The notes under the pieces are model-generated. The model had not been told where the DNA came from and did not search any database. It saw only the letters and a program-made list of their open reading frames with translations. Source: an alpha proteobacterium U9-1i (GTDB lineage: Bacteria > Pseudomonadota > Alphaproteobacteria > Caulobacterales > Aquidulcibacteraceae). Taken from it: a DNA stretch of 64,000 nucleotides. Shown here in pieces: positions 26,204 through 34,341 of this stretch; position 1 is the stretch's first letter; each line of letters begins with the position of its first letter. A program made the translations under genes and the position numbers. The DNA is taken from NCBI GenBank assembly GCA_000974665.1, contig BBSY01000003.1, positions 372,001 to 436,000 of the forward strand, in the 5' to 3' direction.

Positions 26204-27550
26204 TTGACCAACGCAGCCTTCATAAGCTGCTCCGGCGAGGACCTGGAGCAAGCTAAGGTATTGGAAAATTTACTCGACCACGCTGGCCTTCCCGCTTGGG
26301 TCTATACGAAGCCGCTCACCGGATCGCAGTTTCCGACTGAAATTACGGAAGCGATCACGACGTCCTCTTGTGTGATCGTTCTGGTGTCGCCGTCGTCAGC
26401 CTCGTCGGCGTGGGTCGGAAGGGAACTGCATTTCGCGCAGGAGAATGGAATCCCCATTGTTCCGGTGCTGGTGAAGCCGACGCCGACGAACAGCGCCTTG
26501 CATCTACGGATCGCCGGCATGTCGCGCATCGACGCCACCAAGGGGTTTGCCGGTGAAGCGTTCGACGAGTTGTGTCGGGCAGTGAAGGCCCACTACAGAC
26601 GTCTCAATCCGATCGTAGCGGTCATGAACATGAAGGGTGGCGTCGGCAAGACGACCCTCAGCGCGAACATCTTCGGCGGTCTGTTTAAGTGGCGGCACAA
26701 GAACGTGCTGCTTGTGGACCTGGACCCTCAGTACAACCTGACACAGTTGTTGGTCCACCAACGAACGCACCTAGCTCTTGTTGAGCAGGACAGAAGCGTC
26801 ATCAGCGCGTTCGAACCTGGTCGCCCCTTAGGTAGAGAGTCACCAACGAGGGAGCTTACGAAAATTTCGACGTTCGACGGTGCCCCGATCGATCCCACGG
26901 AAATTGCACATAGACTTGAGTTCGATCCTGACAGCCGCGCTCGCTTCGATTTAATCCTCGGCCAATTCGAGATCGCCAAGTACACGCTTCCGCAAAATAC
27001 GAGACGCGTCGATGCCTGTATGGCTTACTTCAAACGCTTTCTCGACTTGGCCCGCAGCAAATACGATCTTGTCGTGATCGACGTCAGCCCTGCCAGTTCG
27101 CACCTGACGCTGGCTGCCGTGAGTGCCGCCACTCACGTCCTAGCTCCTGTTCGCCCGGACAAGTATTCCTTACGAGGGCTGAAAGCGATGCGACGGCTCA
27201 TGGATGAGCTTTTTGCTCTGGAAGAGCAGCCAGAATTTCTCGCGGTAATGAACGATGTCGCGCCAGACTCCCCCACCGATGTGGAGGAAGACATCCGCAA
27301 CGATCGGGAATTCGGGGCCAGCCTGCTGAAGACCATCATTCCTCACAGCCGGTACTTTTTCGCGAGAAATACAGGTGCGGTTCAGAATCCCGCTGAACGA
27401 TTGGCTATCAACGCTAGAGGCTGGCATTCTTCGAACATACAAGACGTCCTCCGTACTGCAGGAGACGAACTCATGGAGCGGGTAAGCGGCCATGCGGCCA
27501 CGATCGATCGAAATGTTGGAGACACTGCGGAAGTCAACCAAGAAATATAG
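26204..27550 (+). CDS. TIR-ParA fusion protein
   Basis: 448 aa, TTG start with CGGGGGAC about 5 bases ahead; the TIR domain begins at once (NAAFISCSGEDL). Residues 1-130 are a TIR domain: FISCS, DW-like GLPAWVY, SPSSASSAWVGREL with W70 and the catalytic-type Glu74. Residues 136-430 are a ParA/MinD-type ATPase: deviant Walker A KGGVGKT (144-150), DLDPQYNLT (172-180), VVIDVSPASSHLT as Walker B region, and the APVRPDKYSLRGL segment. ParA proteins dimerise with ATP and bind DNA; TIR domains cleave NAD or make signalling nucleotides. First gene of a six-gene operon, so a defence ATPase-effector or sensor is inferred. A ParB-type partner is not obvious. Confidence 0.85.
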   Translation: MTNAAFISCSGEDLEQAKVLENLLDHAGLPAWVYTKPLTGSQFPTEITEAITTSSCVIVLVSPSSASSAWVGRELHFAQENGIPIVPVLVKPTPTNSALHLRIAGMSRIDATKGFAGEAFDELCRAVKAHYRRLNPIVAVMNMKGGVGKTTLSANIFGGLFKWRHKNVLLVDLDPQYNLTQLLVHQRTHLALVEQDRSVISAFEPGRPLGRESPTRELTKISTFDGAPIDPTEIAHRLEFDPDSRARFDLILGQFEIAKYTLPQNTRRVDACMAYFKRFLDLARSKYDLVVIDVSPASSHLTLAAVSAATHVLAPVRPDKYSLRGLKAMRRLMDELFALEEQPEFLAVMNDVAPDSPTDVEEDIRNDREFGASLLKTIIPHSRYFFARNTGAVQNPAERLAINARGWHSSNIQDVLRTAGDELMERVSGHAATIDRNVGDTAEVNQEI

Positions 27551-27920
27551 CGCCGACGAGTTGATGGCGTTTGTTGACGATCTCCGTAAGACCAGTCCTG
27601 ACCAGATTAGGTTGCTCGTCACCCCACCAAATAGTGGTGCGAGTACGCGATCTCGCGCGGCTCCGAAGAAGCCGGTTGATCCCTTCGTCAAGAAATTGGA
27701 TGGCGTTCGGAAGAAGGCCGGCATGAAGGCCAAGGACGCTGTGGCGGCACTAACCAACATACAGAAACAATCGAGCACAGTCGCCGGCGGATCAAAGACG
27801 TTCGCGGGAATGATCAGCGTTCTTCGATCTAGTGTTTCGGATGCCGATCTTGAGGACGCTTTTCGCGCAGCGGCGCAGGAGTTCGAGAACGAGTATTCGA
27901 CGCGATACGACATGTCGTGA
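27492..27920 (+). CDS. Small charged partner of TIR-ParA
   Basis: 142 aa, overlapping the end of the TIR-ParA gene by 59 bases, so co-translated; ATG 27513 is an alternative start. It is rich in Lys/Arg/Asp/Glu and predicted helical, with a basic central linker (STRSRAAPKKP) and a second helical part (EDAFRAAAQEFENEY). By position it could fill the place of a ParB or an adaptor for ParA. No family recognised. Confidence 0.6.
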   Translation: MRPRSIEMLETLRKSTKKYSADELMAFVDDLRKTSPDQIRLLVTPPNSGASTRSRAAPKKPVDPFVKKLDGVRKKAGMKAKDAVAALTNIQKQSSTVAGGSKTFAGMISVLRSSVSDADLEDAFRAAAQEFENEYSTRYDMS

Positions 27921-27946
27921 CGCGAACGGCAAGGTAGGAGGCACCG

Positions 27947-28546
27947 ATGCGAATCTTCTTTTCTCTTTCACCAGCGTTCGCTCAATCAAGCGAGTATGAC
28001 GCCGGCGTTCGACGGATGGCCAAACACTTCGATCTTACGCCCGTCTTCGCGCACGACGCCCCCGCAGGCAGTGAGGTTACCGAGTGGATTTCTACGTCGT
28101 TGGAAGATTGTCAGTTCGCGTTCTTCGATTTCACGGGTCTGGCGGCAGACGTGCTGCTGGCGTACGGTGTCGCCACGCAGCACGACGTCATTACGCACGC
28201 TCTCGTCGATCACGAAAAGCATCGAAAACACGCCGGGAGTTCTGAATCCACACCGTTGGCGAGTGCCTTAATTTCTAAGGCATCCCGGTTTCATGATGCT
28301 GATGGCTTCCAGCGCCAAGCACACATGTTCTTGGAAGCTCGTCTCGGCGCCAAGGCGCTGTTCGACAAAGCATTTGTATCCCACATCAAGGAAACGATCG
28401 GCAAGAAGGGGCCGATCTACATGCGCCAACTTGCACAACAAGTCGGAAGACCGATGGAGACGGTTCAGCCCATCGTCTATGAGCTTGTTCGGGATGGGAG
28501 CGTGAAGAAGACCGGTGACACGCGCTGGACCCGATACAGCAGCTAG
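27947..28546 (+). CDS. TIR/deoxyribosyltransferase-like protein with winged helix
   Basis: 199 aa, ATG 27947 preceded by GGAGG at good distance. Residues 1-90 look like the nucleoside-deoxyribosyltransferase/TIR-type fold (FFSLSP at the N-terminus; DFTGLAADVLLAYGVATQ at 61-78). In the family the last motif reads DxTgxNxNVxxExG; here the expected Glu is Ala72. It is therefore probably a binding, not catalytic, domain. Residues 130-195 form a winged helix (GPIYMRQLAQQVGRPMETVQPIVYELVRDGSVKKTG), so it may bind a nucleotide and DNA. Third gene of the operon. Confidence 0.65.
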   Translation: MRIFFSLSPAFAQSSEYDAGVRRMAKHFDLTPVFAHDAPAGSEVTEWISTSLEDCQFAFFDFTGLAADVLLAYGVATQHDVITHALVDHEKHRKHAGSSESTPLASALISKASRFHDADGFQRQAHMFLEARLGAKALFDKAFVSHIKETIGKKGPIYMRQLAQQVGRPMETVQPIVYELVRDGSVKKTGDTRWTRYSS

Positions 28547-28638
28547 TGCAGCAGCGAAGAGGTAGCGTTCAGGCATTCACGCTCCGCTTGTGTCCATTGA
28601 ATGAGCCGCTATCCTGAGTAGAAATTTCGGATTCGCTC

Positions 28639-29688
28639 ATGGACTCTCTCGACCTAATTCGAAGCTTGCAGCGGCGCATGCCGTGGGCGCTTGCACGAAA
28701 GCTCTTCGGGGCACTCGGGATCGTGAAGAGCCAGGGGTGGGACTCTACCCTTGCCGCCATTGAGTCCGGCGAGCCTCTTTCCGACGATGTCGTCGCGAAG
28801 CTCAAGACCGCACTCGACGATCATATCCTCTATGGTGAGAAGCTGGTCAGATTTTACGAACTGACTGAGTCCGAAGCTGCTGTGTTGCGGAAGCGTATTC
28901 AGTCAGAAGAGATAACGAGCGGACTGATCAGCGACCGTTTTCCGCTGCTGCTTCCCCAAAACGAACTCGAAAAGCATGAGTTTCTTGATCCCGTCCCGGT
29001 CGGTCGAATTATTCGGGACGAAGATACCGCGCTTGTGTTCGGTGCCGCTCGTCGAACCACGTTTCGCGTTCCGCTCGACATTGAATTTGTTCCGGTCGAA
29101 GCAAGGGATTACTTTAGCGGCTATTCTGAACTAGTTGGCATCCGTGATGTCCGACTTCAGACGCTCGATGTGATCTCCGTTCACACAACGAAGCCCGTCG
29201 TCGAGGTTCGTTGCGATTTTCCCGAAGGCATGACTGGCGAGGCCTTGGCGGTGTCGATCGCTCATGCTCACAACTTCATCTCCGAGACGATCGGAGAAGA
29301 ACGGGACGCGCTCAACCTGTTCGAAGCGATGGGTAAGATGTTCCGAGCGAAGGACGAAGGCACCGTCGTAGAAGCAGCTTTCACCACACAGACCGCGTCC
29401 ATTAAGCATGAAAGAATGCGGCGGCGTCGGTACAGCCTGAGAGAGGAGCCGTATCACATGGCCGGAAGGGAGGCCGTCCAAGACGCCTTGGAGGTCTTCA
29501 AGCTGGCTATACGATGGGATGTCGAGGTTCAGGAGGGACTGGTCACGATCCCTGAGGCCTTTTTTAGCTCGACCGTCAAGATGCTGAGCGGAAAGACGCC
29601 GCCAGTCCTCTACGATGTAACAATCTCAGGCTGCCTGTCTAAAGTAGACTTCGAGTATGCGCGCAGCCGAATTCTCGCCTATGTATGA
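28639..29688 (+). CDS. Hypothetical operon protein, 349 aa
   Basis: No family recognised. It starts with a short helical region (LQRRMPWALARKLF), has a Glu/Leu-rich helix (VLRKRIQSEEITSGLISDRFP), a beta-rich centre (ISVHTTKPVVEVRC) and a mixed C-terminus. No membrane segment, no cysteine motif, no nuclease signature seen. It follows the previous gene by 92 bases and is only 3 bases ahead of the next, so it is in the operon. It could be a scaffold or a second effector; I cannot say. Confidence 0.6.
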   Translation: MDSLDLIRSLQRRMPWALARKLFGALGIVKSQGWDSTLAAIESGEPLSDDVVAKLKTALDDHILYGEKLVRFYELTESEAAVLRKRIQSEEITSGLISDRFPLLLPQNELEKHEFLDPVPVGRIIRDEDTALVFGAARRTTFRVPLDIEFVPVEARDYFSGYSELVGIRDVRLQTLDVISVHTTKPVVEVRCDFPEGMTGEALAVSIAHAHNFISETIGEERDALNLFEAMGKMFRAKDEGTVVEAAFTTQTASIKHERMRRRRYSLREEPYHMAGREAVQDALEVFKLAIRWDVEVQEGLVTIPEAFFSSTVKMLSGKTPPVLYDVTISGCLSKVDFEYARSRILAYV

Positions 29689-29691
29689 GAC

Positions 29692-30108
29692 ATGTCGGAC
29701 GTAGACGATCTCCGCCGCGAACTTGAGAGACGATGGTCCAGCCATACAGCGTACGTGTCCTGTGAAGCGATCTTCACTTACGTTTTATCGGCTGCCCCGA
29801 GCAATCTGCGACATCTGACGTTTCTCGACTTGGCCCACGTGGCGTCGAAGTCAGATGTCGATGATGAACTGTTGATGGCCCTGAGCATTCTCACGAATGC
29901 TCCAGTGCCGGTCTTAACTCCACACTTCTCACTAATCGACGATGAAGACCGAGAGTTCGAACTCGACGAACTTGACGCTCTCTCTTTCCGGCGCAGCGGC
30001 GTGCTAGTGCATCCGAAAACTGGTTTGTTACTCGATGAGCCGGATAAGCACATCGTGCCATTCTTTGCGGTTTCGGATGGTTTCCTGAAGTTGCGGGAAA
30101 CGGCGTGA
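29692..30108 (+). CDS. Hypothetical acidic operon protein
   Basis: 138 aa, strongly acidic in the middle (LIDDEDREFELDELD). Starts 3 bases after the previous stop and overlaps the nuclease gene by 4 bases (GTGA). No motif recognised. An acidic DNA-mimic or nuclease-inhibitor role is possible on charge alone, but that is speculation. Confidence 0.6.
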   Translation: MSDVDDLRRELERRWSSHTAYVSCEAIFTYVLSAAPSNLRHLTFLDLAHVASKSDVDDELLMALSILTNAPVPVLTPHFSLIDDEDREFELDELDALSFRRSGVLVHPKTGLLLDEPDKHIVPFFAVSDGFLKLRETA

Positions 30109-30722
30109 CCAGCTTTACGTATCAAGACCTGATGCTTATGGCCGCGGGAAATCGTCCTCGCGAGATCGTCGTCAAACTCATGTTCGCGTCCGACTATTCG
30201 TCCTTTGTCGAATCCGTAGAGGACGCCATCGATCACATAGCGGATCGCATGAGTGAGAATCCCCAACTTCGGCAAGAGCGGGAAGAGGATGAGTTATCGA
30301 TCGACATCGTCGATCAGTTGAAAGCCATGTCCTTCGACGCCGAGCATGACATGACGATTGGAGGTCATGGTGACATCGTAGTGAGAGGTCGGGGTAGTTT
30401 CCTCTGGATTGGTGAAGCGAAGAAGCACAGCAGCTATCCTTGGCTTCTCAAGGGCTACAATCAACTCACTACCCGTTACGCTTCTGGGCTTGAGACCCAG
30501 GCGGTTGGCGGACTGATTGTCTACTCGTATGGCCAACGCGTCGATCAGGTAATGGAGAACTGGAAGACGTTCCTGGATGAGAACGCGACGGTCGAGGGCT
30601 TCGGTGAGGGTGGACGTAGTGCGTGTTTCCGTTCGACCTACCTGAGCGAGCGGACAGGCATTCTGTGCACAGTGCGCCATCTTGGAATTTCGTTGTATTT
30701 CGACCCTAAAGATCGAGCGTAG
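30105..30722 (+). CDS. PD-(D/E)XK nuclease-like protein
   Basis: 205 aa, GTG start overlapping the previous gene. The core motif is present: GGHGD with Asp90, a strand, then Glu104-x-Lys106 (FLWIGEAKKH), followed by a helix with Gln120 (GYNQLTTRYASG). This is the restriction-endonuclease fold active site (D ... ExK ... Q). The rest is alpha/beta with no extra domain. It ends the six-gene operon. It is likely a DNA-cutting effector; metal-dependent cleavage has to be tested. Confidence 0.7.
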   Translation: MTSFTYQDLMLMAAGNRPREIVVKLMFASDYSSFVESVEDAIDHIADRMSENPQLRQEREEDELSIDIVDQLKAMSFDAEHDMTIGGHGDIVVRGRGSFLWIGEAKKHSSYPWLLKGYNQLTTRYASGLETQAVGGLIVYSYGQRVDQVMENWKTFLDENATVEGFGEGGRSACFRSTYLSERTGILCTVRHLGISLYFDPKDRA

Positions 30723-31038
30723 AGCGTTTGCGCGGGCGACTACAAACGCACGCCACAAGCCACTACAATTCGACCGAAGATGATTTGGGATTTGGTGAGG
30801 AAATGTTTGCGGGTTGCGTGTCCTTCCCTCTCCGCCAGCCTTGAGAACCGCGAGCCGTTTAGCCGATGAATGTCCGTTGTCCGACGGGGCAACCTCGAAG
30901 ACCGATTTTGGGATCGAACTGCGCGACAGCCTGATGTTTCGATCCTATGGCCTTTGAGGGGACGTCGTCGCGATCTCCCGACAGGCGCGTTTGAAGTCGC
31001 CTATTCGGATTCGGCTGGGAAGCTCCTATGTTTGCGGC
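30723..31038. other. Gap between operon and next cargo gene
   Basis: About 316 bases with no convincing gene on either strand. The open frame on the minus strand here is a shadow. The stretch probably holds the terminator of the operon and the promoter of the next gene, but neither could be read. Confidence 0.4.
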
Positions 31039-32289
31039 ATGAAGAGCTACGTTGACGGCCTCATAGACAGCGAGTTGCCCCGCGCCGTGGAGAACGTGGG
31101 CGTGAAGATGCTTCACGTCACCACACACGCGCAGCAAGTGGGCGCGCTCGGAGGCAGTCGCGTCTTCATCGATTATCAAACGGCCATCGTCAAAGGCATC
31201 GAGGAATATGGTGGGCTGTTGCGTCAGCGTCTCGCTCAGTTCGATCCTGCACATGCTCCACTCAACGATGCAGACTTCGATAAGGCGGAAGCTTCTATCG
31301 ACAAGCTCCGACACGAAGCGCTCGCGCTCTATGAAAAGAAGTGCGAAAATCAGAAGGCATTCGGCGGCAGCGGGCTTCCGTTTGAAGAGGCGCGCCTGAC
31401 CGCCGCCGTCGATAGCGCCAGGAATGAAATAGCGGGATTGCACGCCTCGTTCCGCTCACAACGGCCCGGGAGCGATGAATGGGTGAGCGCGGCGGCCGCT
31501 CTTGAGATTCTGGAGCCTAGCTTTTCCGTTTACACCGCTGCGAAGACGATTTGCGAGCGCGCCCACCATGGATTGATCCAAGCGCGCGCCGATGTTTATC
31601 GAGAGGGCAACGCCGGCCCGTTGAAGGATTGCGATGTGCCCCCGGACTTCTGGTGGGCCGAAGGCGAGGTCGCCCTTGAACAGAATTGGGGGGCGGGTGA
31701 TTTTTCGACGTGGACCCCCAACAGCTACAATCGCATCGAACTGAAAGCCTTTGGCGTCAAGTTTCGGCGCGCCGACATAGAAAAAGTGTTGCCCTTGCGA
31801 GCCAACGCGAAGCCCTCGGCATCAATCCTTAACGACGAGGACAAGGAAGTCATCAAGCGGCTTACGCCCCTGGTGCAATCCGCCGCGCTCTCCTACGAGC
31901 AGGCGATGCGCGATCTCGCTGACGACAACAGAATTTCCTTTCGCGGCCCGGCCCTTGAATTGCGCGAGGCCCTTCGTGAAGTTTTAGATAACCTCGCTCC
32001 CGATGCAGAAGTCATGGCCGCTCCCGGATACAAGCCGGAAAAGGACGAAAGCGGGAAAGATCGCACGAAGCCGACGATGGCGCAAAAAGCGCGCTTTATG
32101 ATGCAGAAGAAGCATTCTTCACCAGCGGCGGAGCAAGCGATTTCCGCGTTTGACGGTGCGATCGCGAAACTAACGCGCGCCGTTTACACGCTCTCCTCTC
32201 AAGCGACGCACGTCGCGCAGGAGCGGGATTCGGTGAGACAAATTCGACGCTATGTTGTCGTCTTGCTGCATGAAATGCTGCCGCCATGA
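31039..32289 (+). CDS. pPIWI-associated-nuclease-like hypothetical protein
   Basis: 416 aa from ATG 31039; an earlier start adds 16 poorly conserved residues. The N-terminal two thirds is helical. The C-terminal region (FRGPALELREALREVLDNL ... KPTMAQKARFMM ... FDGAIAKLTRAVYTLSSQATHV) resembles the domain described as predicted pPIWI-associating nuclease, though here it stands alone with no PIWI/RE partner nearby. The His in QATHV and the charged helices may form its site. Family call is by pattern memory, not by search. It is the last cargo gene on the plus strand. Confidence 0.5.
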   Translation: MKSYVDGLIDSELPRAVENVGVKMLHVTTHAQQVGALGGSRVFIDYQTAIVKGIEEYGGLLRQRLAQFDPAHAPLNDADFDKAEASIDKLRHEALALYEKKCENQKAFGGSGLPFEEARLTAAVDSARNEIAGLHASFRSQRPGSDEWVSAAAALEILEPSFSVYTAAKTICERAHHGLIQARADVYREGNAGPLKDCDVPPDFWWAEGEVALEQNWGAGDFSTWTPNSYNRIELKAFGVKFRRADIEKVLPLRANAKPSASILNDEDKEVIKRLTPLVQSAALSYEQAMRDLADDNRISFRGPALELREALREVLDNLAPDAEVMAAPGYKPEKDESGKDRTKPTMAQKARFMMQKKHSSPAAEQAISAFDGAIAKLTRAVYTLSSQATHVAQERDSVRQIRRYVVVLLHEMLPP

Positions 32290-32529
32290 TCAGTTCGCCT
32301 TGCTATTGAAGCGCTCGGTCGCCGGCGAGCATTGGGGGCCTTCTTCTCGGTTGATTTTTCTTGGCGATGTCCGTTTAGGGGCGCAATCGAGCCAATGTCG
32401 GGTTCTGGGAGGTATCGGCAGCGTCGCGTCGACAGACAGAGTTTGGAATGCGCTGCAAAGAAGACACTCATTGCAAAGCATCCAGGGTCCGCAGGCGGCG
32501 AAAAGCCGACAGCCGTTCTTTGATTCTGC

Positions 32530-32561
32530 AAAAAAGCTCCCGCCAGTTGCCCAGCGGGAGC
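32530..32561 (-). terminator. Intrinsic terminator ending the minus-strand genes
   Basis: On the minus strand GCTCCCGC (32554-32561 complement) and GCGGGAGC (32536-32543 complement) form an 8-bp stem with a 10-base loop, followed by TTTTTT (complement of 32530-32535). It lies about 160 bases past the AlpA-like gene. It separates the minus-strand backbone from the plus-strand cargo that ends at 32289. Confidence 0.85.
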
Positions 32562-32723
32562 CATTCAGAGTGTGAGTAGGGGCCTATTGGCCGGGTGGTT
32601 GTTGGTGGTCCCCCACGAGCCATTCTAGGCCAGCGGGGAGGGCGGACGCATCGCGCCTTGTATTGGCGTCTGTTCGCCTGAGTGCTCCGCGTTCAAGCGC
32701 AGCAGCTTCTGTTAGACGTGCAT

Positions 32724-32939
32724 CTAGTGCGGGGATTTCCGAGCGCACTTGCTGGAGGCGGAGACCCAGTTGTCCAAGTCGTCGCGATGATAGCGAATGA
32801 GTTTTTTGCCCATGCGCTTCGCGATAGGGCCGCCGCCTTCGATACGAAGGGTGGAGAGCATTTTGGGATTGATACCGAGATAGGAGGCCGCTTGCTTTGG
32901 ATTGAACCAAGGAGAAGCGATTGCAGGTATGGGACTCAT
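32724..32939 (-). CDS. AlpA/excisionase-like helix-turn-helix protein
   Basis: 71 aa. Winged/MerR-like HTH typical of excisionases and phage regulators: FNPKQAASYLGINPKMLSTLRIEGGGPIAKRMGKKLIRYHRDDLDNWV. The C-terminus is short and basic. Such a protein commonly regulates integrase or acts as an excision factor in satellites and islands. It reads away from the integrase and lies at the end of the backbone, next to the 887-base gene upstream (20 bases). The overlapping 108-aa frame on the same strand is less likely. Confidence 0.75.
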   Translation of the reverse strand: MSPIPAIASPWFNPKQAASYLGINPKMLSTLRIEGGGPIAKRMGKKLIRYHRDDLDNWVSASSKCARKSPH

Positions 32940-32959
32940 TTTAGTTTCAATGTTGATGG

Positions 32960-33847
32960 TTAGCGAACGCGGATTGCAAAGCCGTCTTCAGGTTCAAACT
33001 TCAGGTCTTCGAGACTGATAGGAGCGAACGGCGGGCGCGTTGGCGGCACGGTGTGGTTGCTGGCGCGCAAGGCAGAAGGCTTCGAAGCTCTGGTGCGCTT
33101 GGGCGTATCCGCTTTGGGCTCTTTGGGAGCATTAATGGAAAGCTTCAAGTTGACGCGTTTGAAAGTCACGCTCTTCAAGCTGCGCTCTTTAGGTGGCTTC
33201 GCTATTTCTTGCTCAAAGGCGGTGAGCATGTTCGCCAAGGGGACAACGACGCCGCGAAGCGCAGGCACTAGTGCGTCTAGGCTTCCACATCGCGCATAAT
33301 CTACGACGAGTTTGAAATCATCGTAGGCGATTTTCAGCGTATTGGTCGTGGCGCGCGCCCACAGGCGCTCGTCTTCCGTGTCACACGCAAAGCCTAGGCA
33401 GCCCGGCTGATATTGTTGATGCTTCGTTGCTTCCTTTGCTACTTCGCATCGGTGCCATTCCGCAATCTCGGCTCGGAGCTTTGCTGTTTCTTCCGGTGTG
33501 GGGATAGGAACCCTGTAGTTTCGTAGCGCGTCCATGTGGGCCAGCGCTTCAGCAAGATCGATGGCAACAAGATCACGGTTGCGGCGTATGCGTATCTGAG
33601 CGTCTCCGAGCGAGGTCAGATAATAATCCGGCATCTCTCGATTCAGGTATGAGGGGTAGTTGGTCGCCCCACTTTCTGGCTCGGTGGCAGGCTGGATCAT
33701 CGCTAACGCGTTGCGCAGCTCTTGCTCCATTCTATTCCAATCGGACGACATGCAGGCGGCCAACGCTGAACCGATAGCTTTCGATGTGTCGTTTGCGCGC
33801 GCCGCGTCGAAAGGAGTGGGCTGCGGTGTTTTTTGCTCAATAGTCAC
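32960..33847 (-). CDS. Hypothetical element protein, 295 aa
   Basis: Starting at GTG 33847, 7 bases after the stop of the upstream gene. Soluble, helical, with a long mid-section (RRNRDLVAIDLAEALAHMDALRNY) and a Lys/Pro-rich tail (PKADTPKRTRASKPS). The frame remains open further upstream, but the next gene occupies that stretch in another frame. No family recognised. It sits between the polymerase-side genes and the HTH gene. Confidence 0.55.
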   Translation of the reverse strand: MTIEQKTPQPTPFDAARANDTSKAIGSALAACMSSDWNRMEQELRNALAMIQPATEPESGATNYPSYLNREMPDYYLTSLGDAQIRIRRNRDLVAIDLAEALAHMDALRNYRVPIPTPEETAKLRAEIAEWHRCEVAKEATKHQQYQPGCLGFACDTEDERLWARATTNTLKIAYDDFKLVVDYARCGSLDALVPALRGVVVPLANMLTAFEQEIAKPPKERSLKSVTFKRVNLKLSINAPKEPKADTPKRTRASKPSALRASNHTVPPTRPPFAPISLEDLKFEPEDGFAIRVR

Positions 33848-33854
33848 GTTTGTC

Positions 33855-34277
33855 TCACAGATTTTGGAAGAGGCGTTGAAGGCGCTCACCTTGAACAAGC
33901 GGCTTGGTTTCCGACTTGTCGCGACCTTCAAGCGGGTAGAGGCCAGCGAAGTAGCCACCAACAACGCAGCGACAGAGCGCGCGTGCGTGTGACTGCTTGG
34001 CCCCGTGCGCGGGGAATTGAGGTTGAACGTCTGGCGGGTTTCGGCTTGCAACGACAACGCCGTCAACAAGCAGGGTGTCACCCTCCGGATTGAAGGTGAC
34101 GCCCACTTCCCGAATGGGAAAGCAGACAGGATCAGTAGCGGGCCAGTCGGCACCATTGAACCAGTCAAAGAGGTGCCAAGCAGCTTCAGCAAGGCTGAGG
34201 CGCTTAGTGCGGGGAAACGTGCGCGAAGACGCAACAGCGCTCCCGTCCCCTGTTAAGGGGCAGGTCTGAGTTTGCAT
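33855..34277 (-). CDS. Hypothetical element protein, 140 aa
   Basis: ATG 34277. Has a Trp-rich part (WHLFDWFNGADWPATDP), a beta-rich core (GVTFNPEGDTLLVDGVVVAS) and a Cys/Arg-rich end (ALCRCVVGGYF). No family recognised. Between the polymerase-like gene and the 295-aa gene, same strand. Confidence 0.5.
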   Translation of the reverse strand: MQTQTCPLTGDGSAVASSRTFPRTKRLSLAEAAWHLFDWFNGADWPATDPVCFPIREVGVTFNPEGDTLLVDGVVVASRNPPDVQPQFPAHGAKQSHARALCRCVVGGYFAGLYPLEGRDKSETKPLVQGERLQRLFQNL

Positions 34278-34341
34278 TGGATGGCCTGAGTTGAGGGTGG
34301 GGGAGGCTTAAGTGCCCCCCTATGAGGAGAAGGGTAGGATG

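Noticed and set aside
30859-31443. 194-aa minus-strand frame at the operon end
   Set aside because: Overlaps the pPIWI-type gene antisense; no recognisable protein.
32584-32910. 108-aa minus-strand frame beside the AlpA-like gene
   Set aside because: The other frame (32724-32939) has the clear HTH; both cannot be the main product.
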